This document shows positions 19,186-30,641 of a stretch of DNA of 64,000 nt, piece by piece. The position numbers and the translations under genes were made by a program. The DNA is from Tritrichomonas musculus. Taxonomy: Eukaryota > Parabasalia > Tritrichomonadida > Tritrichomonadidae. The notes below the pieces were generated by a model. That model did no database searches and was not told the origin of the DNA. It saw only the letters and a list, made by a program, of their open reading frames with translations. Where the stretch lies: NCBI GenBank assembly GCA_039105265.1, contig JAPFFF010000012.1, positions 3,038,001 to 3,102,000 on the forward strand. Direction: 5' to 3'. Position 1 is the first letter of the stretch, and each line of letters begins with the position of its first letter.

Positions 19186-20412
19186 TTTTAAATTTTTTTT
19201 TATTATTATTTTGAAGTAAAAAAAATATGCCTTTGTTTTACAAAAAAAAAATTCAATTTTTTGGGCAGAAATTAAAAATATATCATATCTTATAAAAACA
19301 TTAAAGATTTCAAGTGAAGTAGAAAGGAAGACCAGACATCATAAATCTTTAACATTTTACAATTGTTCCATTTTCATAACGAAAAATATAACCACCATTT
19401 TTTTTAAAAATTTAAAATTTTTATCACTTAACTTTTTGATTTTATTTCCACTTTCATTACGAAAAAAAAAGTTTGAATGATTTTTTCTCTCTGTAGCGAG
19501 AATTTAAATTATAAATTTATAATTCAAAAATACTTTATTAGGTATCTTAATGCCAAATTTAGTATTGAGCTAAATCTTTTGGCTCAAATTTATATCTTTA
19601 AAAAAATCATATATTAAAAGCGGAACAACTATAAAATCTTGAGGTGTTATTTTTTTTTTATATTTTTGTTGCTTTTTGAAATATTTTCTTTTTTGAAAAG
19701 GCATTAATAGTTTTAAAAAAATTTATAATTTGAATTTTATTTATCTTTAACGATTTACACAATAGCGCATAAATGCAATTGTTTTCTTTTAGTCTGCTCA
19801 CAAAAATACTTCGTTTATGATTAGTTTGTTATTTTTATAATTCAATAAACAAATTCCTTATATAATTGTCTTTTATAAAAATGTTTTTATTTCTTTTAAA
19901 CTTTCCTTTCTATTAATCATCATTCAAGGAAAATCAAGATATGAAGGATCTATTGGATTTCATTTTGAACAATATTAATATAATTTCAGTAGAACAATTA
20001 TATTTAAACCTTCTAATACCTAATTATTTTATTTAATATTAATTTTAAATAATAAATAACTTTTAATTATCTTTTTTTAACTGTTAATTATCAAGATATT
20101 CTTAAATATATTTATTTTTTTAAAATTCCAGGTAATAATCTATTTTTATCTTGAAATTTAAAGAATATTTCTTTAAATTTAAAACTTTATTTGATTAAAC
20201 ATGATATATAAATAATAAATATTTTTATAACTATTTTAAATCTCTTTAACTTAATGAAAAAATAAAGCTTTTATCGTCGTTGACAGGTTTTTCGGTGGTT
20301 GACAGATTTATCGGCGGTCTTTATTTAAAATTTTTAAAAAAGTGTCTATTTTCCAATTTCTTTTTGAAAAAGTTTTATATAATTCAAAATAAAATTTAAA
20401 AACATTTTATTA
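19186..20412. other. AT-rich intergenic region
   Basis: 1.2 kb of AT-rich DNA with homopolymer runs. A small direct repeat CGTTGACAGGTTTTTCGG / GGTTGACAGATTTATCGG occurs at about 20278-20315. No gene or RNA is seen. Confidence 0.5.
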
Positions 20413-20676
20413 ATGGTAGAATCTCTTACTGAAGAACTAGAAAATATTAGACAAGAGATGGCCAAAGTTAAAATGCAATTTAAATCTGTTAAACAAGGGC
20501 TAAATGGCTTAAAAGATGAAACAAAAAAAGAACTTCAAGATATTTGTCAACAAATATTTTATCAAATTTCAACGAATGTTTTATCTAGTTTCAACGAATG
20601 TTTTATGGCATTTCAACAAATATTTTATAATATTTTAGCAAATTTTTTATCTACAGTAGTGTTTTTAATATGGTAA
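20413..20676 (+). pseudogene. Coiled-coil ORF running into the 22-bp minisatellite, cut by a transposon
   Basis: The first 45 residues (MVESLTEELENIRQEMAKVK to DETKKELQDICQ) look like a genuine coiled coil with heptads of L/I/M and many K/E residues. From about residue 46 the frame enters the 22-bp repeat (QQIFYQISTNVLSSFNE) and at 20654 it meets the inserted element, which supplies the last eight codons and the stop. Before insertion the reading frame would have continued into the minisatellite. It could be the head of a gene with a repeat-coded coiled tail, now disrupted, or a chance open frame. The N-terminal composition argues for a real but broken gene. Confidence 0.45.
20560..20653 (+). 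repeat. 22-bp minisatellite, left part
   Basis: Copies of a unit close to TTTCAACAAATATTTTATNN plus AA, the same as in 22378-23965. The array is split here by the inserted element at a TA site. Confidence 0.8.
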
Positions 20677-20862
20677 CGGTATTTAAAGTGGTAACGCTTT
20701 TTTTTTAGAAAAAAAAATTTAAAAATACAAAACTTAATTTTTTTCAACATAAAACAGAGTTTATTTAAATTAAATTATATAATAATATTTGCCATCATTT
20801 ATATGATATTAATCACAAGGTTGTGTATCTATCTGTCTCAAATCACCAAAGTTTTTCGTCAA
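20654..20862 (+). repeat. Left terminal inverted repeat
   Basis: The arm runs from CAGTAGTGTTTTTAATATGG to GTTTTTCGTCAA and pairs with 22167-22375. It includes the distinctive block GGTTGTGTATCTATCTGTCT. Confidence 0.85.
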
Positions 20863-22166
20863 TCAATGAAAAAAATTAAAGAATGATTATAGACATGTAC
20901 AGCAAAGTAATATTTTATTTAAGAATATAAACATATTATATATTATGAGAATATTAATAATTATTAGTTAAATTTGTAAAAATAAAATTATTGACTATAA
21001 AAACGAGTATATATTTGAATTTTAAACGACCGTTTATTTTTCATGATAAAGAATTGATTCATTTATCTTTAAAATGTTGTTATTTATAAATAATATTTAT
21101 AAAAACATATTTGCATTTAAAGATGTATTTAACTTATTAGAAGTCAGAGTTGATTTTCATTCTGAGACTTATTGAGAGAACTTTTTCATCATCATTCAAT
21201 TTTGTGCTATCTTTATCCCGACAACATAACAGATTACTGAAATTACAAATTAAAAATTAGTTAAAAACTATTAAAACATATTTATATATTGATATAATGC
21301 TATAAGATAATATGTTTTGCACAAGATAATGATTTATCTTCATTAATTGATTAACGTCCTAAAATTATAAACGAACAGCAAAAAAAATATTCAAATTTTG
21401 TTTTTTTAGACAATTTTTATCTCATGTGTTTCAGCATTTTACATACATATTTATTTTATTAATAAATTTCATTGATACTTTTTCAAATTCGATTTTTAAG
21501 GAAAAAATAATAATATTATAATCATTAGATAATTCATCGTTTTTTATTATTAAAATCATTGAATTGATATAATATCGAACTAAAATTCGATATTACATCC
21601 TTTTGATTCTTTTTGGTGAGAAAGAGAATAATTACGAAATTTTTTTGTTTACAACTATGTATTTTTCAGTTTTTGAGATCATTATAAGAATAGGAAACTT
21701 CTAGTATAGATTATTACTTTTATGTTATTATTTTAATAATACAGTGCAATAAACTATATATTTATATAATAAAGATAAATTGATCAATCTTCTAATTTAG
21801 GTTAGAATTCAATTTAATTTGAGCCATTCAAAGCATATTCATTTTACCTATAAGAAGCATTATGCTTGAGTTAAAAGTAAATAATATAGTATAATAATAT
21901 TAATCTTCTAATATACAATCAAATATAAAAAGGATTTAAGGAAATAATCAAAAGCATTCATAAGAATTTTTTATTTTGTATAAACACTTATGAAAATGGT
22001 TACATTTTTAAAATAATTTTTATTTTTCAAAAGAAAGTATTTATCATTTATAATTAAATGATGAATAAATTATGAATGATGAATAGATACTAAACTAATT
22101 ATATAAGAAAATATCAAATAATTTAAAAAGGTAATGAAGTAATTTGATTTTGTCTTTTTTAATAGG

Positions 22167-22375
22167 TTGACGAAAAACTTTGGTGATTTGAGACAGATAG
22201 ATACACAACCTTGTGATTAATATCATATAAATGATGGCAAATATTATTATATAATTTAATTTAAATAAACTCTGTTTTATGTTGAAAAAAATTAAATTTT
22301 GTATTTTTAAATTTTTTTTTCTATAAAAAAAGCGTTACCACTTTAAATACCGTTACCATATTAAAAACACTACTG
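22167..22375 (-). repeat. Right terminal inverted repeat
   Basis: Reverse complement of the left arm, beginning TTGACGAAAAACTTTGG and ending AACACTACTG, with a few substitutions and small differences in homopolymer length. Confidence 0.85.
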
Positions 22376-23965
22376 TAATTTCAGCATATATTTTATCCAA
22401 TTTCAACAAACATTTTATCTAATTTCAACAAATATTTTATCTAATTTCCGTGAGTATTTTATTACATTTCAGCAAATATTTTATAATATTTCAATTAATG
22501 TTTTATAATATTTCAACAAATATTTTATAGAATTGCAATAATTATTTTATATAGTTTCAACGAATTATTTTATGATATTTCATCAAATATTTCATCTAAT
22601 TTCAATTAATATTTTATGATGTTTTAACTAATATTTTATATGATTTCACCTAATATTTTATAACATTTCAACAAATTTTTTATAGTATTTCAATAAATTC
22701 TTTATATAATTTCAACGAATATTTTATGATATTTTCATTAAGTATTTTATATGATTTCAACTAATATTTTATGACATTTTAACAAATATTTCATAATATT
22801 TCAATTAATATTTTATGGTATTTCAGCAAATGTTTAATAATATTTCAATTAAATCTTTATATAATTTCAAATAATATTTTATATGATTTCAATAAGAGTT
22901 TTATATGATTTCAACTAATATTTTACGACATTTCAATAAATTCTTTATTTAATTTCAGCAAATATTTTATATGATTTCAATAATTTTTTAATAATATTTC
23001 AATAAATACTTTATATAATTTCAAATAATATTTTATATGATTTCAATAAATATTTTGTAATATTTCAACTCATATTATATGCAATTTCAATAAATATTTT
23101 ATATAATTTCGGCAAATATTTTATATAATTTTAATTAGTTTTTTATGGTATTTTAATAAAGTATTTCATCAAATTTCAATAAACATTTCATCAAATTTCA
23201 ATAAATATTTTATGCAATTTCAGCAAATATTTTATGCAGTTTTAAATAATTATTCATGAAATTTCAGCAAATATTTTATGCAATAACAACAAATATTTTA
23301 TAATATTTTAAAATATTTTTTTTTTTATAAAATTTTAACAAATATTTTATGAAATTTCAGCAAATATTTTATGCAATTTTAAATAATTATTCATATAATT
23401 TCAGCAAATATTTTATGCAATTTCAACAAACATTTTATGTAATTTCAGCAAGTATTTTATGGAATTTCAGCAAGTATTTAATGAAATTTCAATAAACATT
23501 TCATCAAATATCAATCAATATTTTATGCAATTTCAGCAAATATTTAATAAAATTTCAACAAATGTTTTATGCAATTTCAACAAATATTTCATAAAATTTC
23601 AACAAATATTTCATCAAATTTCAATAAATATTTTATACAATTTCATCAAATATTTCATGCAATTTCAAAAAATATTTTACGCAATTTCATCAAATATTTC
23701 ATAAAATTTTAATAAATATTTCATCAAATTTCAGCAAATATTTTATATAATTTTAACAAATATTTCATCAAATTTCAACAAACATTTCATAAAATTCCAA
23801 CAAGTATTTTATCTAATTTCAACAAATATTTAATCAAATTTCAACAAACATTTCATAAAATTCCAACAAGTATTTTATCTAATTTCAACAAATATTTAAT
23901 CAAATTTCAACAAACATTTTATCAAATTTCATCAAATATTTAATGGAATTTCAGCAATAAATTTT
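22376..23965 (+). repeat. 22-bp minisatellite, main array (about 72 copies)
   Basis: The unit is about TTTCAACAAATATTTTATNN plus AA, 22 bp, repeated for 1.6 kb with point variation. Because 22 is not a multiple of three, a reading frame cycles through three codings and repeats every 66 bp (22 residues). The open frame 23459-23704 shows this: FQQVFNEISINISSNINQYF is followed 22 residues later by FQQIFNKISTNVLCNFNKYF. Stops are scarce but present. Together with 20560-20653 the array was about 1.7 kb before the transposon entered. Confidence 0.85.
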
Positions 23966-24079
23966 GAATCCTCTCCATAGCTATAGCACATCCATACGTT
24001 TTTTATGGCAATCCTTCGCAATAGCCGAAATAAAATTTTTTTTCTAAATATAACATTTTTTTTTTTTTTTTTTTTTTTA

Positions 24080-26029
24080 AGGGTAAAGTTGGCTTTTCTT
24101 TTTTTTGAAATCTTTTAATTTATTCTATGTGCTGCTTGAATGAATTGTATGATCATTGAATTTATTTCTATGTAAATTCAATCTTTTCTGAGGGGCATTC
24201 AAATGAACAGAAAAAAAAGAGCTCCACAGAGCTATCAAATCAATTTTTGTACAAAAAAGCATTACAACGTAATGTAAAATATTCTGAATTTTGGATATAT
24301 AACAAAAAATGGTCCAAATCATGAAAAAAATAAAAAATGAAAATATCATAATCCAAAAAATATCAAGAAAACATTTTTTTACTATAAAAAGTGCATATTT
24401 CTATTTTTAAACATATATACAAGGGGAATCATTTGTTTTTATCATATTTAATTTGAAGAAGACTGAATTACAATGCTTTTTTTTTTTTTTAATTTCGAAA
24501 AAAATATTTTTCTACTTAATTCTATTGATATTGGTTGATATATATTTTTTATACGAATATTTTAGATTGATATTCGATATTCATTAAGAAAAATATTTGT
24601 TTTAAAATGCAATAAAATTATTTGAAAATTTTATCATGAAAATTTTGATGTTAGCAAGTCGGCTCTTCTCGAATAGGAAACTTTTTGGATTTGTACTAGG
24701 AAAATATAATTAATAGCATTTATTATAATAAAATGGCCCATTAAAAATTAGAAAATTTGAATCATGGAGAAAATTGAATATTGATATTTCTGTGATTTTT
24801 TGATTTGATGGATTTTTCCTATTATATTTTATGTAGTATTTGATATATACATAAAATTAAGGAATCTAATTGCGTGTAAAATGAAAAATTGGCACTTTCA
24901 AATAAGTTTGTTTTTGAAAATATTGAAAGGGTTGAAAAGTTGAATAAAATCAAAAAATAAAAATATTTATCATATCTTATTATTAAAAAAGCAAAAATTA
25001 TTATAATTTTTATATTAATTTATATATAATAATATATATATATTATTTATTAAATATTAATAATATAATGAATATGGAAATAAATATTCTTTTTTTAAGT
25101 AAACTTAAAAATTCAATGGAGATAAATAATTTTGAATGAATGCTTTTTCGTTTTTTTATTCAAAATTGTGAGATAAAAAATGTTTTTATCTCAATAAATT
25201 TATCATAATTTATATATATAATATCAGCTAATAGACATAATAATTAATTAAACAACAAAAACATATATATCCATATATATTAAAAAATATTAATTTATTT
25301 TGAACAATAAACTAATTTATCAATTGAAACCATAGTTTATATTATTACTTAAGCTTTAATGCATTGCATAAAAATCAAAATAAATAATTAAATTAGTATA
25401 TTAATCCAAAAAAAAGTCGATTTTTTTTTTATTCTTCTATACATAAAAGAAAACAAGATACCAAACTATTTTTTTTCTATATTTAATTGGTTGATTGAAT
25501 AGAAAAAGTATTATAATAACCATTTATCAATTGAAATAGCTATATATTTTTGCTGAATCCATACCAATGTTTTTATAAAATTTCCGAATAAATCCTTTTA
25601 TTTACGAAATTAAATAATTTTAAAATTATAAGGTATTCCATATAAAATTTCATTACAAATATCTTTTTTATTTTCATATTGATTCAATAAAACTGTTTTT
25701 TGATGAGAGAAATTGGTTCACAATTTTTTGAAAGAAATTTTTTTTTATTCAATTATTTGAGAAAATAGAAATTCGAAAAAAACTATCTAAACAAAAATAT
25801 TCTTATTTAAAAAATTAATCTTAAATTAATTATATTTTTTTAAATTAAGATTATACATGATAATCTTAATGGATAAATTAAAAAATGATTAAACGTTGAT
25901 TTGATAAGAAATATATAAATTTTTTATATTTTAATGAAATATCAGATTTGCTATTAGCAAAAACTCATAGAATATTTTGAAAGATATTACAAAAAGTGGA
26001 AAAAAGTTGAGAAAAGCCAACTTTACCCT
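24080..26029. mobile_element. Second TA-flanked DNA element with short inverted repeats
   Basis: Perfect 19-bp inverted repeats (AGGGTAAAGTTGGCTTTTC at 24080-24098 and its complement at 26011-26029) are flanked by TA on each side, as expected for the Tc1/mariner superfamily. Beyond 19 bp the arms agree only in patches, for example ATTCTATG(T/A)G about 30 bases inside. The 1.9-kb interior has no intact transposase; a few protein-like fragments near 24200-24330 (RAPQSYQINFCTKKHYN) may be its remains. A long T run lies just outside the left end. It is older than the 20654-22375 element, judging by decay. Confidence 0.6.
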
Positions 26030-27140
26030 TAAATAACCATATTTTCATAATTGAATACAAATAGTTAACATATATTTTGTTGACAAAATTACTTATTTCA
26101 ATATGTCATATAACCATAATTTGAATATTGAATTAAAGTTTCTGGCTAAATATAAATAGAATCAAACCCCTAACCGATGCGGGGCTAAGACGAGCAAAGA
26201 GAGGCTGAGTTGAGATCAAGAGGGAGTTGTTGCCTTAAATTTTTTTTTTTTTTGATTTTTATTTTGAATAATTTCTTTGAAAAAATTGAATTCAATTTTA
26301 TCGTCTATGACATTTTAAAATTCAAATTCAAATTGAAATAATGGAACATTTCCTTTAAGTTTTTGATAAAATTGTGCAGTAAATTGTCTGTTAATTATTC
26401 GATATGCTATCTAAACTTGGTAAATATTTTTTTTTATTGATGCTGAATCATAAAGGGACATTCCTAACCGTCCACCGAGCTTTTTTTTTTTTTTTATTAA
26501 TTCCTTTGAAATTTAATAAGTTGTTTTATTTTTCTTTGTCGATCTCTCTGGAAAAGATAAATAATCCAGAATTCTTCTATTTATAATAAGCATTTCTTGA
26601 TGAATTAGATAATATCATCTATTATTTTCCAAATTATCTGCAAACTTTAAGATTATTATTATAATTTTCTGATCTCCCATGGCCAATTTCAGCTATAACC
26701 GTTGCATTTATTCTTCTCAATTTTTGAATCATTACGGTTTGAATTTGGCTATGGTCAATATCAACCTTTACACGATTAAGATTTGATAAGAGGAATAAAA
26801 AATAAAAATTTCAAAAAATTGATCAGTTTATTCATTTATTCCTTTTTTTTCTATGGTACGATTCAAGGTCAATATTGACCTAAACCGCCACGGGCGATTA
26901 AGATTTCCCATTTTTAAATTTGTATTTTTTTTTTCATAACAAAGAAATCTTTTAGAAATTTACTATATAAATATTAGTATACAATAACTGAATTTTTTTA
27001 TTTTATGATCAAATAAGATAGGGGCAATAAGAATATATATAAAAATGAAAAACAGTCCCATGTTTTTAGCATAACACAAATATCTCACTAAATAAATAAA
27101 TAAAAAAAAATATATTTTTTATTCTCTTGTATAATCTATA
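26030..27140. other. AT-rich region with a GC-rich island
   Basis: Mostly AT-rich DNA without a credible gene; the 60-aa frame at 26404 is low complexity. At 26164-26235 a sharply different stretch contains AACCCCTAACCGATGCGGGG followed by a purine-rich GAGAGGCTGAGTTGAGATCA. CCCC...GGGG can pair with a ten-base loop. It could be a small structured RNA or a relic of other DNA. Confidence 0.4.
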
Positions 27141-27144
27141 TATC

Positions 27145-27770
27145 AGCTAAAATTGTTTTTGAAAACCTCAAAGACAGAAATTTTCATGATCCTGAAGAAA
27201 CCGACTTATAAGCCAAAGAAAAAGCTGAATCAAACCGAATAGCAAAAAAAAAGGCTTTGAAAAAGTAAAGATAGAACTTCAAAGATTAACTCGTGAAATA
27301 GATACAACTCATCATGAAGCAGAAAAACTTACAAAATAACAAGCAGATGATAAAGCTGGCCCCAAAAACTGAAGTTGGCATTTTATTAATTAACTGAAAA
27401 AGTTCAGTTAAAGAAACTTTTGGCCAAATATGAAGCAAAGAACTAGAAAATGAAATTTTTTTATTCATATTATTGAATATGCAGCAATCATCATTAAAAA
27501 TGAACAAGGATTCACACAATTCAATTTAACTTCCAAATTAGATTATGGCTCATTAACTACTAAAATTCTAAATTATTTTTTGAAATTGATCATTTCAAAG
27601 TACAACTTTCAAAAATATAACTTAAAGCACAAGATGACCACCACAATCTATTACAACTTTGAAATCAAAGATCAGCACATTATAAATATCTTCTGCTATA
27701 TATATGAGTATGCTATATTTAGGCAGCCATATGATATTAAAGATGCACATACAGTATTCTTGTAATTTTT
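27145..27770 (+). pseudogene. Decayed coiled-coil protein gene
   Basis: Relics of a charged, coiled-coil-like host protein appear on the plus strand in several frames: FENLKDRNFHDPEETD, AKEKAESNRIAKKKALKK, ELQRLTREIDTTHHEAEKLT and later YYNFEIKDQHIINIFCYIYE. Stops and frame changes interrupt it every 20-60 codons. The family is not recognised; it resembles trichomonad viral-A-type/coiled-coil expansions only in composition. Confidence 0.4.
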
Positions 27771-27979
27771 TTTTTTAATGTCGAATAAATTCAGATTTTT
27801 TTTGATCAATCTTTTATTTATGATCGTATAAAATTTTATTGTATTTTATTTTTGTTATTTTATTACAAATATCAAAATTTATACATAAAATAATAGTACT
27901 TTCAAAGATAAATGCATATTTACTAGCAACCGTTTAATCGGTTTTAATATAATATATATAAGATACAAAAGAGGCACGT

Positions 27980-29002
27980 TCAAAGTGCATCCTTAACAAA
28001 TTGAAAACGATTTTTATTTCTTTGTGTGCCTGATACAAAAGTGACACTTTTATATGAGTTAATAACACGCCTAACTTTTCCATTTTCGTCATTATTTTGC
28101 GTATCAGTGTTCACATTTATAGCCAATGACTGATGTGCCCGTATTTTTGGCTTTGTACGATAGACTGTAAGTGGTTTTTTTAATATTCTGCTCATTGCCG
28201 ATTTACGGATATATGATGATTGAAAAATTGGAAACTTTAGTAGTTTTTCTGCAGTTGGACGTAGTTTTACATTTTTCTCTGTCATTTTCCTAATCAAGAA
28301 ACAAATTTCTGGATCAAAATCATATAAATAAAAATCTAATTCACCAAAAAGAATTTTCTCTTTCAAATCGTCCTTTGAAACAAAGGTAAAAGGAACTGTT
28401 CCAGTCACCATGTAAAAGAAAGTGATACCAAGGGCCCATATATCAGCTTTAAATGGATCGATTTCTCTAAATCGAAACATTTCTGGAGCAACATAGCAAA
28501 AGGATCCACATTTTTCGCTTGTTTTGCAGTTATTATGAAATATATTTGCCATTCCAAAGTCTGCAAGTTTGATGTGATCGTATTGGTCAATAAAAATATT
28601 ATCTGGTTTAATATCTCTATGCGCAATATTTAAAGAATGGCAAAATGAGAGAGCCTCGAGAATTTGTTTGGCATAAAAAATAAATTTTTCGTATGATAAG
28701 ATGCCTTTATCGATAAGAGTTCCATTTGGGCAATATTCCATTACAAGATAGTGCGCTGAATCGTCATTAAATGAGTCATACAGTTGCACAATATTAGGAT
28801 GATGCAAAGAAACCATTGCATTGTACTCAAATTCTGTTACTCCATGCCTGATTGTTCGCTTAACAGCAAAATCTTGGCTATATTTCTTTCTATGACATAA
28901 AAAAACTGTTGAAAAGGCTCCAGTTCCAAGATTTCTCTTGTATTCATACCCATGCTCCGAAAGAGTTTCTTGAAATTGCTCAGCACTTTCAAATTTATCC
29001 AT
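27980..29002 (-). CDS. Ser/Thr protein kinase (CAMK-like)
   Basis: A 340-aa protein kinase with every catalytic element present. The Gly loop is LGTGAFSTV (25-33), the ATP lysine Lys48 in AVKRT, and a catalytic loop HRDIKPDN (128-135) has Asp130. The metal-binding DFG is at 148-150, VAPE at 171-174, and ADIWALG comes in the F helix region. The kinase domain spans about 18-266; the C-terminal about 75 residues are basic (KKPLTVYRTKPKIR) and probably disordered, with no second domain. It is likely active and cytosolic. The sequence resembles CAMK/AMPK-type kinases, which are common in trichomonads; the substrate is unknown. The start is supported by initiator-like TCATTTT on the coding strand, its A about 23 bases upstream. 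Confidence 0.93.
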   Translation of the reverse strand: MDKFESAEQFQETLSEHGYEYKRNLGTGAFSTVFLCHRKKYSQDFAVKRTIRHGVTEFEYNAMVSLHHPNIVQLYDSFNDDSAHYLVMEYCPNGTLIDKGILSYEKFIFYAKQILEALSFCHSLNIAHRDIKPDNIFIDQYDHIKLADFGMANIFHNNCKTSEKCGSFCYVAPEMFRFREIDPFKADIWALGITFFYMVTGTVPFTFVSKDDLKEKILFGELDFYLYDFDPEICFLIRKMTEKNVKLRPTAEKLLKFPIFQSSYIRKSAMSRILKKPLTVYRTKPKIRAHQSLAINVNTDTQNNDENGKVRRVINSYKSVTFVSGTQRNKNRFQFVKDAL

Positions 29003-29838
29003 GGTATAAAATGCTTCAGCAAAATGAAAGTCAATTTTTTATTTTTTCTTTGTATAAATTTTATCAATTGAACTTTTGTAATAATTTCTTTCAAAAATTT
29101 AACGTTTTTTTATCAATTCAGAAAAGAAACGTATATTATTCAAATTAAATATCTGGGAATATATGAGTATAAACATGAATATCGAAGTTATTGAATTAAA
29201 ATTTAAACGTTATTTATTTTTACATTAAAAATAAAAGTACAAATTCAGTCCATTATCCATTGAATAAATGAGTATTTATATTCTAAAATAATTGGTCTAT
29301 CAGAAAAAGTGGTTTTATACTGTTATAACGAATATAAATGTCATAATATATTAAATTTTATTTTGAATTTCTATAAAATTATTTCATATAATGAAAAAAG
29401 TATTCTTTTATTAATAAAAAGACAAAAAAATAAAAGAATTTTTAGAAAAATTTGAATGTTTGAATAGACAATGAAAATATTATTCAAAAGTTTACTTTTT
29501 ATTCAAATATTGAAAGTTGGTACTAATTCTGAAATTTCTCAAAAATTAAAATTTTATTATTTTATTCTCTGAATTTTTGAGAAATTTTATTATTCTACGA
29601 ATTTTTTGAATCCTATCAATATTTTTTTTTTTTTTTATAAAATTTTATTTTATTCATAAGTACATCATCTCACTTATAATAAAATTATCTTGTATAGATT
29701 ATATCTTAATAATTTAAGTAATATGTTGGAATTAAAACATAAAATATTTTTTATTAACCTATATTATATATAAATATTTAAGCAATAATGATAGTAATAA
29801 AGTTTTGCTCGTAGAAATTTATTTATCTTTAAATATTC

Positions 29839-29875
<37 letters not shown>

Positions 29876-30070
29876 AAATTAGGTTGCCAGGATAGGATAA
29901 ATCAAATATTTATATTGAAATAAATAAAATATGTCTGTATGAGAGCAAACGGTAGCCATTTTGGAATAACAAAAGTATGAAATCTTCACTTTTTGATAGA
30001 GTATGATTATAAAATCAAACTTTTTCAGATAAAGAATTATTATTTTTCTGAAGAAAAGCTATAGTCATCC

Positions 30071-30181
30071 CAATAAGTTTTGATAGGAAACAAATTAAAA
30101 CAGGGTTTATTACACTTTTATTCCAAGAAAAAGTTGTTTTTCTTTTTTTAAAAAGTTACGGTTTCTATCAAAACTTTATTG
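30071..30181. repeat. 21-bp inverted repeat around a ~69-bp loop
   Basis: CAATAAGTTTTGATAGGAAAC (30071-30091) faces its complement GTTTCTATCAAAACTTTATTG (30161-30181) with two imperfections. The transcript would fold as a long hairpin; it could also be a tiny MITE. Confidence 0.5.
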
Positions 30182-30618
30182 AAGCTATAAGGAGACTAGG
30201 CTTTTGTGTCCATATAAAAAAATGTCCATTTAAATTCAAAAAGTGAGCTCTGGATACAAAATTTTGTTCGTTATTATTTGAGAACTTTTGAGTGTCCAAA
30301 ATATCCATTTGGACACATTTATTTCAATTTTGGATACCCTCTTAATTTTCAATTAATTAATTCCAATGAATTAAATGGATACTTGATCGTCGTGGTTAAA
30401 TAATAAATGAGATTGTAAATATTATTATACATAAATATTTATTTATATTGTTTAATATTTTTATTAATTTATTATTTAATCTTTGTTATAATATTATTTA
30501 TTTGATTTGTAAATTACATATTCTTAAATTTTATTCAATATATTATAATATTTTTAATATTTTTTTTTATTTTAAGGGCGTACGTCCCAAAAATTTATAT
30601 ATTGCCATATTTGATGAC

Positions 30619-30641
30619 AAGGGGAAAATTATTTTCCCCTT
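30619..30641. repeat. Perfect 10-bp stem hairpin
   Basis: AAGGGGAAAA, a 3-base loop, then TTTTCCCCTT. A further TTTTCCCCTTTAT follows at about 30672. It stands out in AT-rich DNA; no gene is adjacent. Confidence 0.6.

Larger units (their letters stand above)
20654..22375. mobile_element. Non-autonomous DNA transposon with ~209-bp inverted repeats (pogo/Tc1-mariner-like)
   Basis: Long, almost perfect terminal inverted repeats (20654-20862 and 22167-22375) begin CAGTAGTG and end CACTACTG. They are flanked by TA on both sides (20652-20653 and 22376-22377), the target duplication of the Tc1/mariner superfamily; a CAGT terminus is common in pogo-like members. Just inside each end two TGGTAACG sequences lie about 17 bases apart, possible transposase-binding sites. 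The 1.3-kb core is AT-rich and has no open frame of note, so the element depends on a transposase elsewhere. Near identity of the arms suggests recent movement. It sits inside the 22-bp minisatellite. Confidence 0.85.

Noticed and set aside
23459-23704. 81-aa protein gene inside the minisatellite
   Set aside because: The frame is open only because the 22-bp unit is poor in stops; there is no non-repeat sequence or promoter.
22376-23965. CRISPR array
   Set aside because: The repeats are direct tandem 22-bp units without unique spacers, and no cas genes are present.
24125-24349. 74-aa hydrophobic minus-strand frame in the second element
   Set aside because: No domain is recognised and it is antisense to weak transposase-like fragments.
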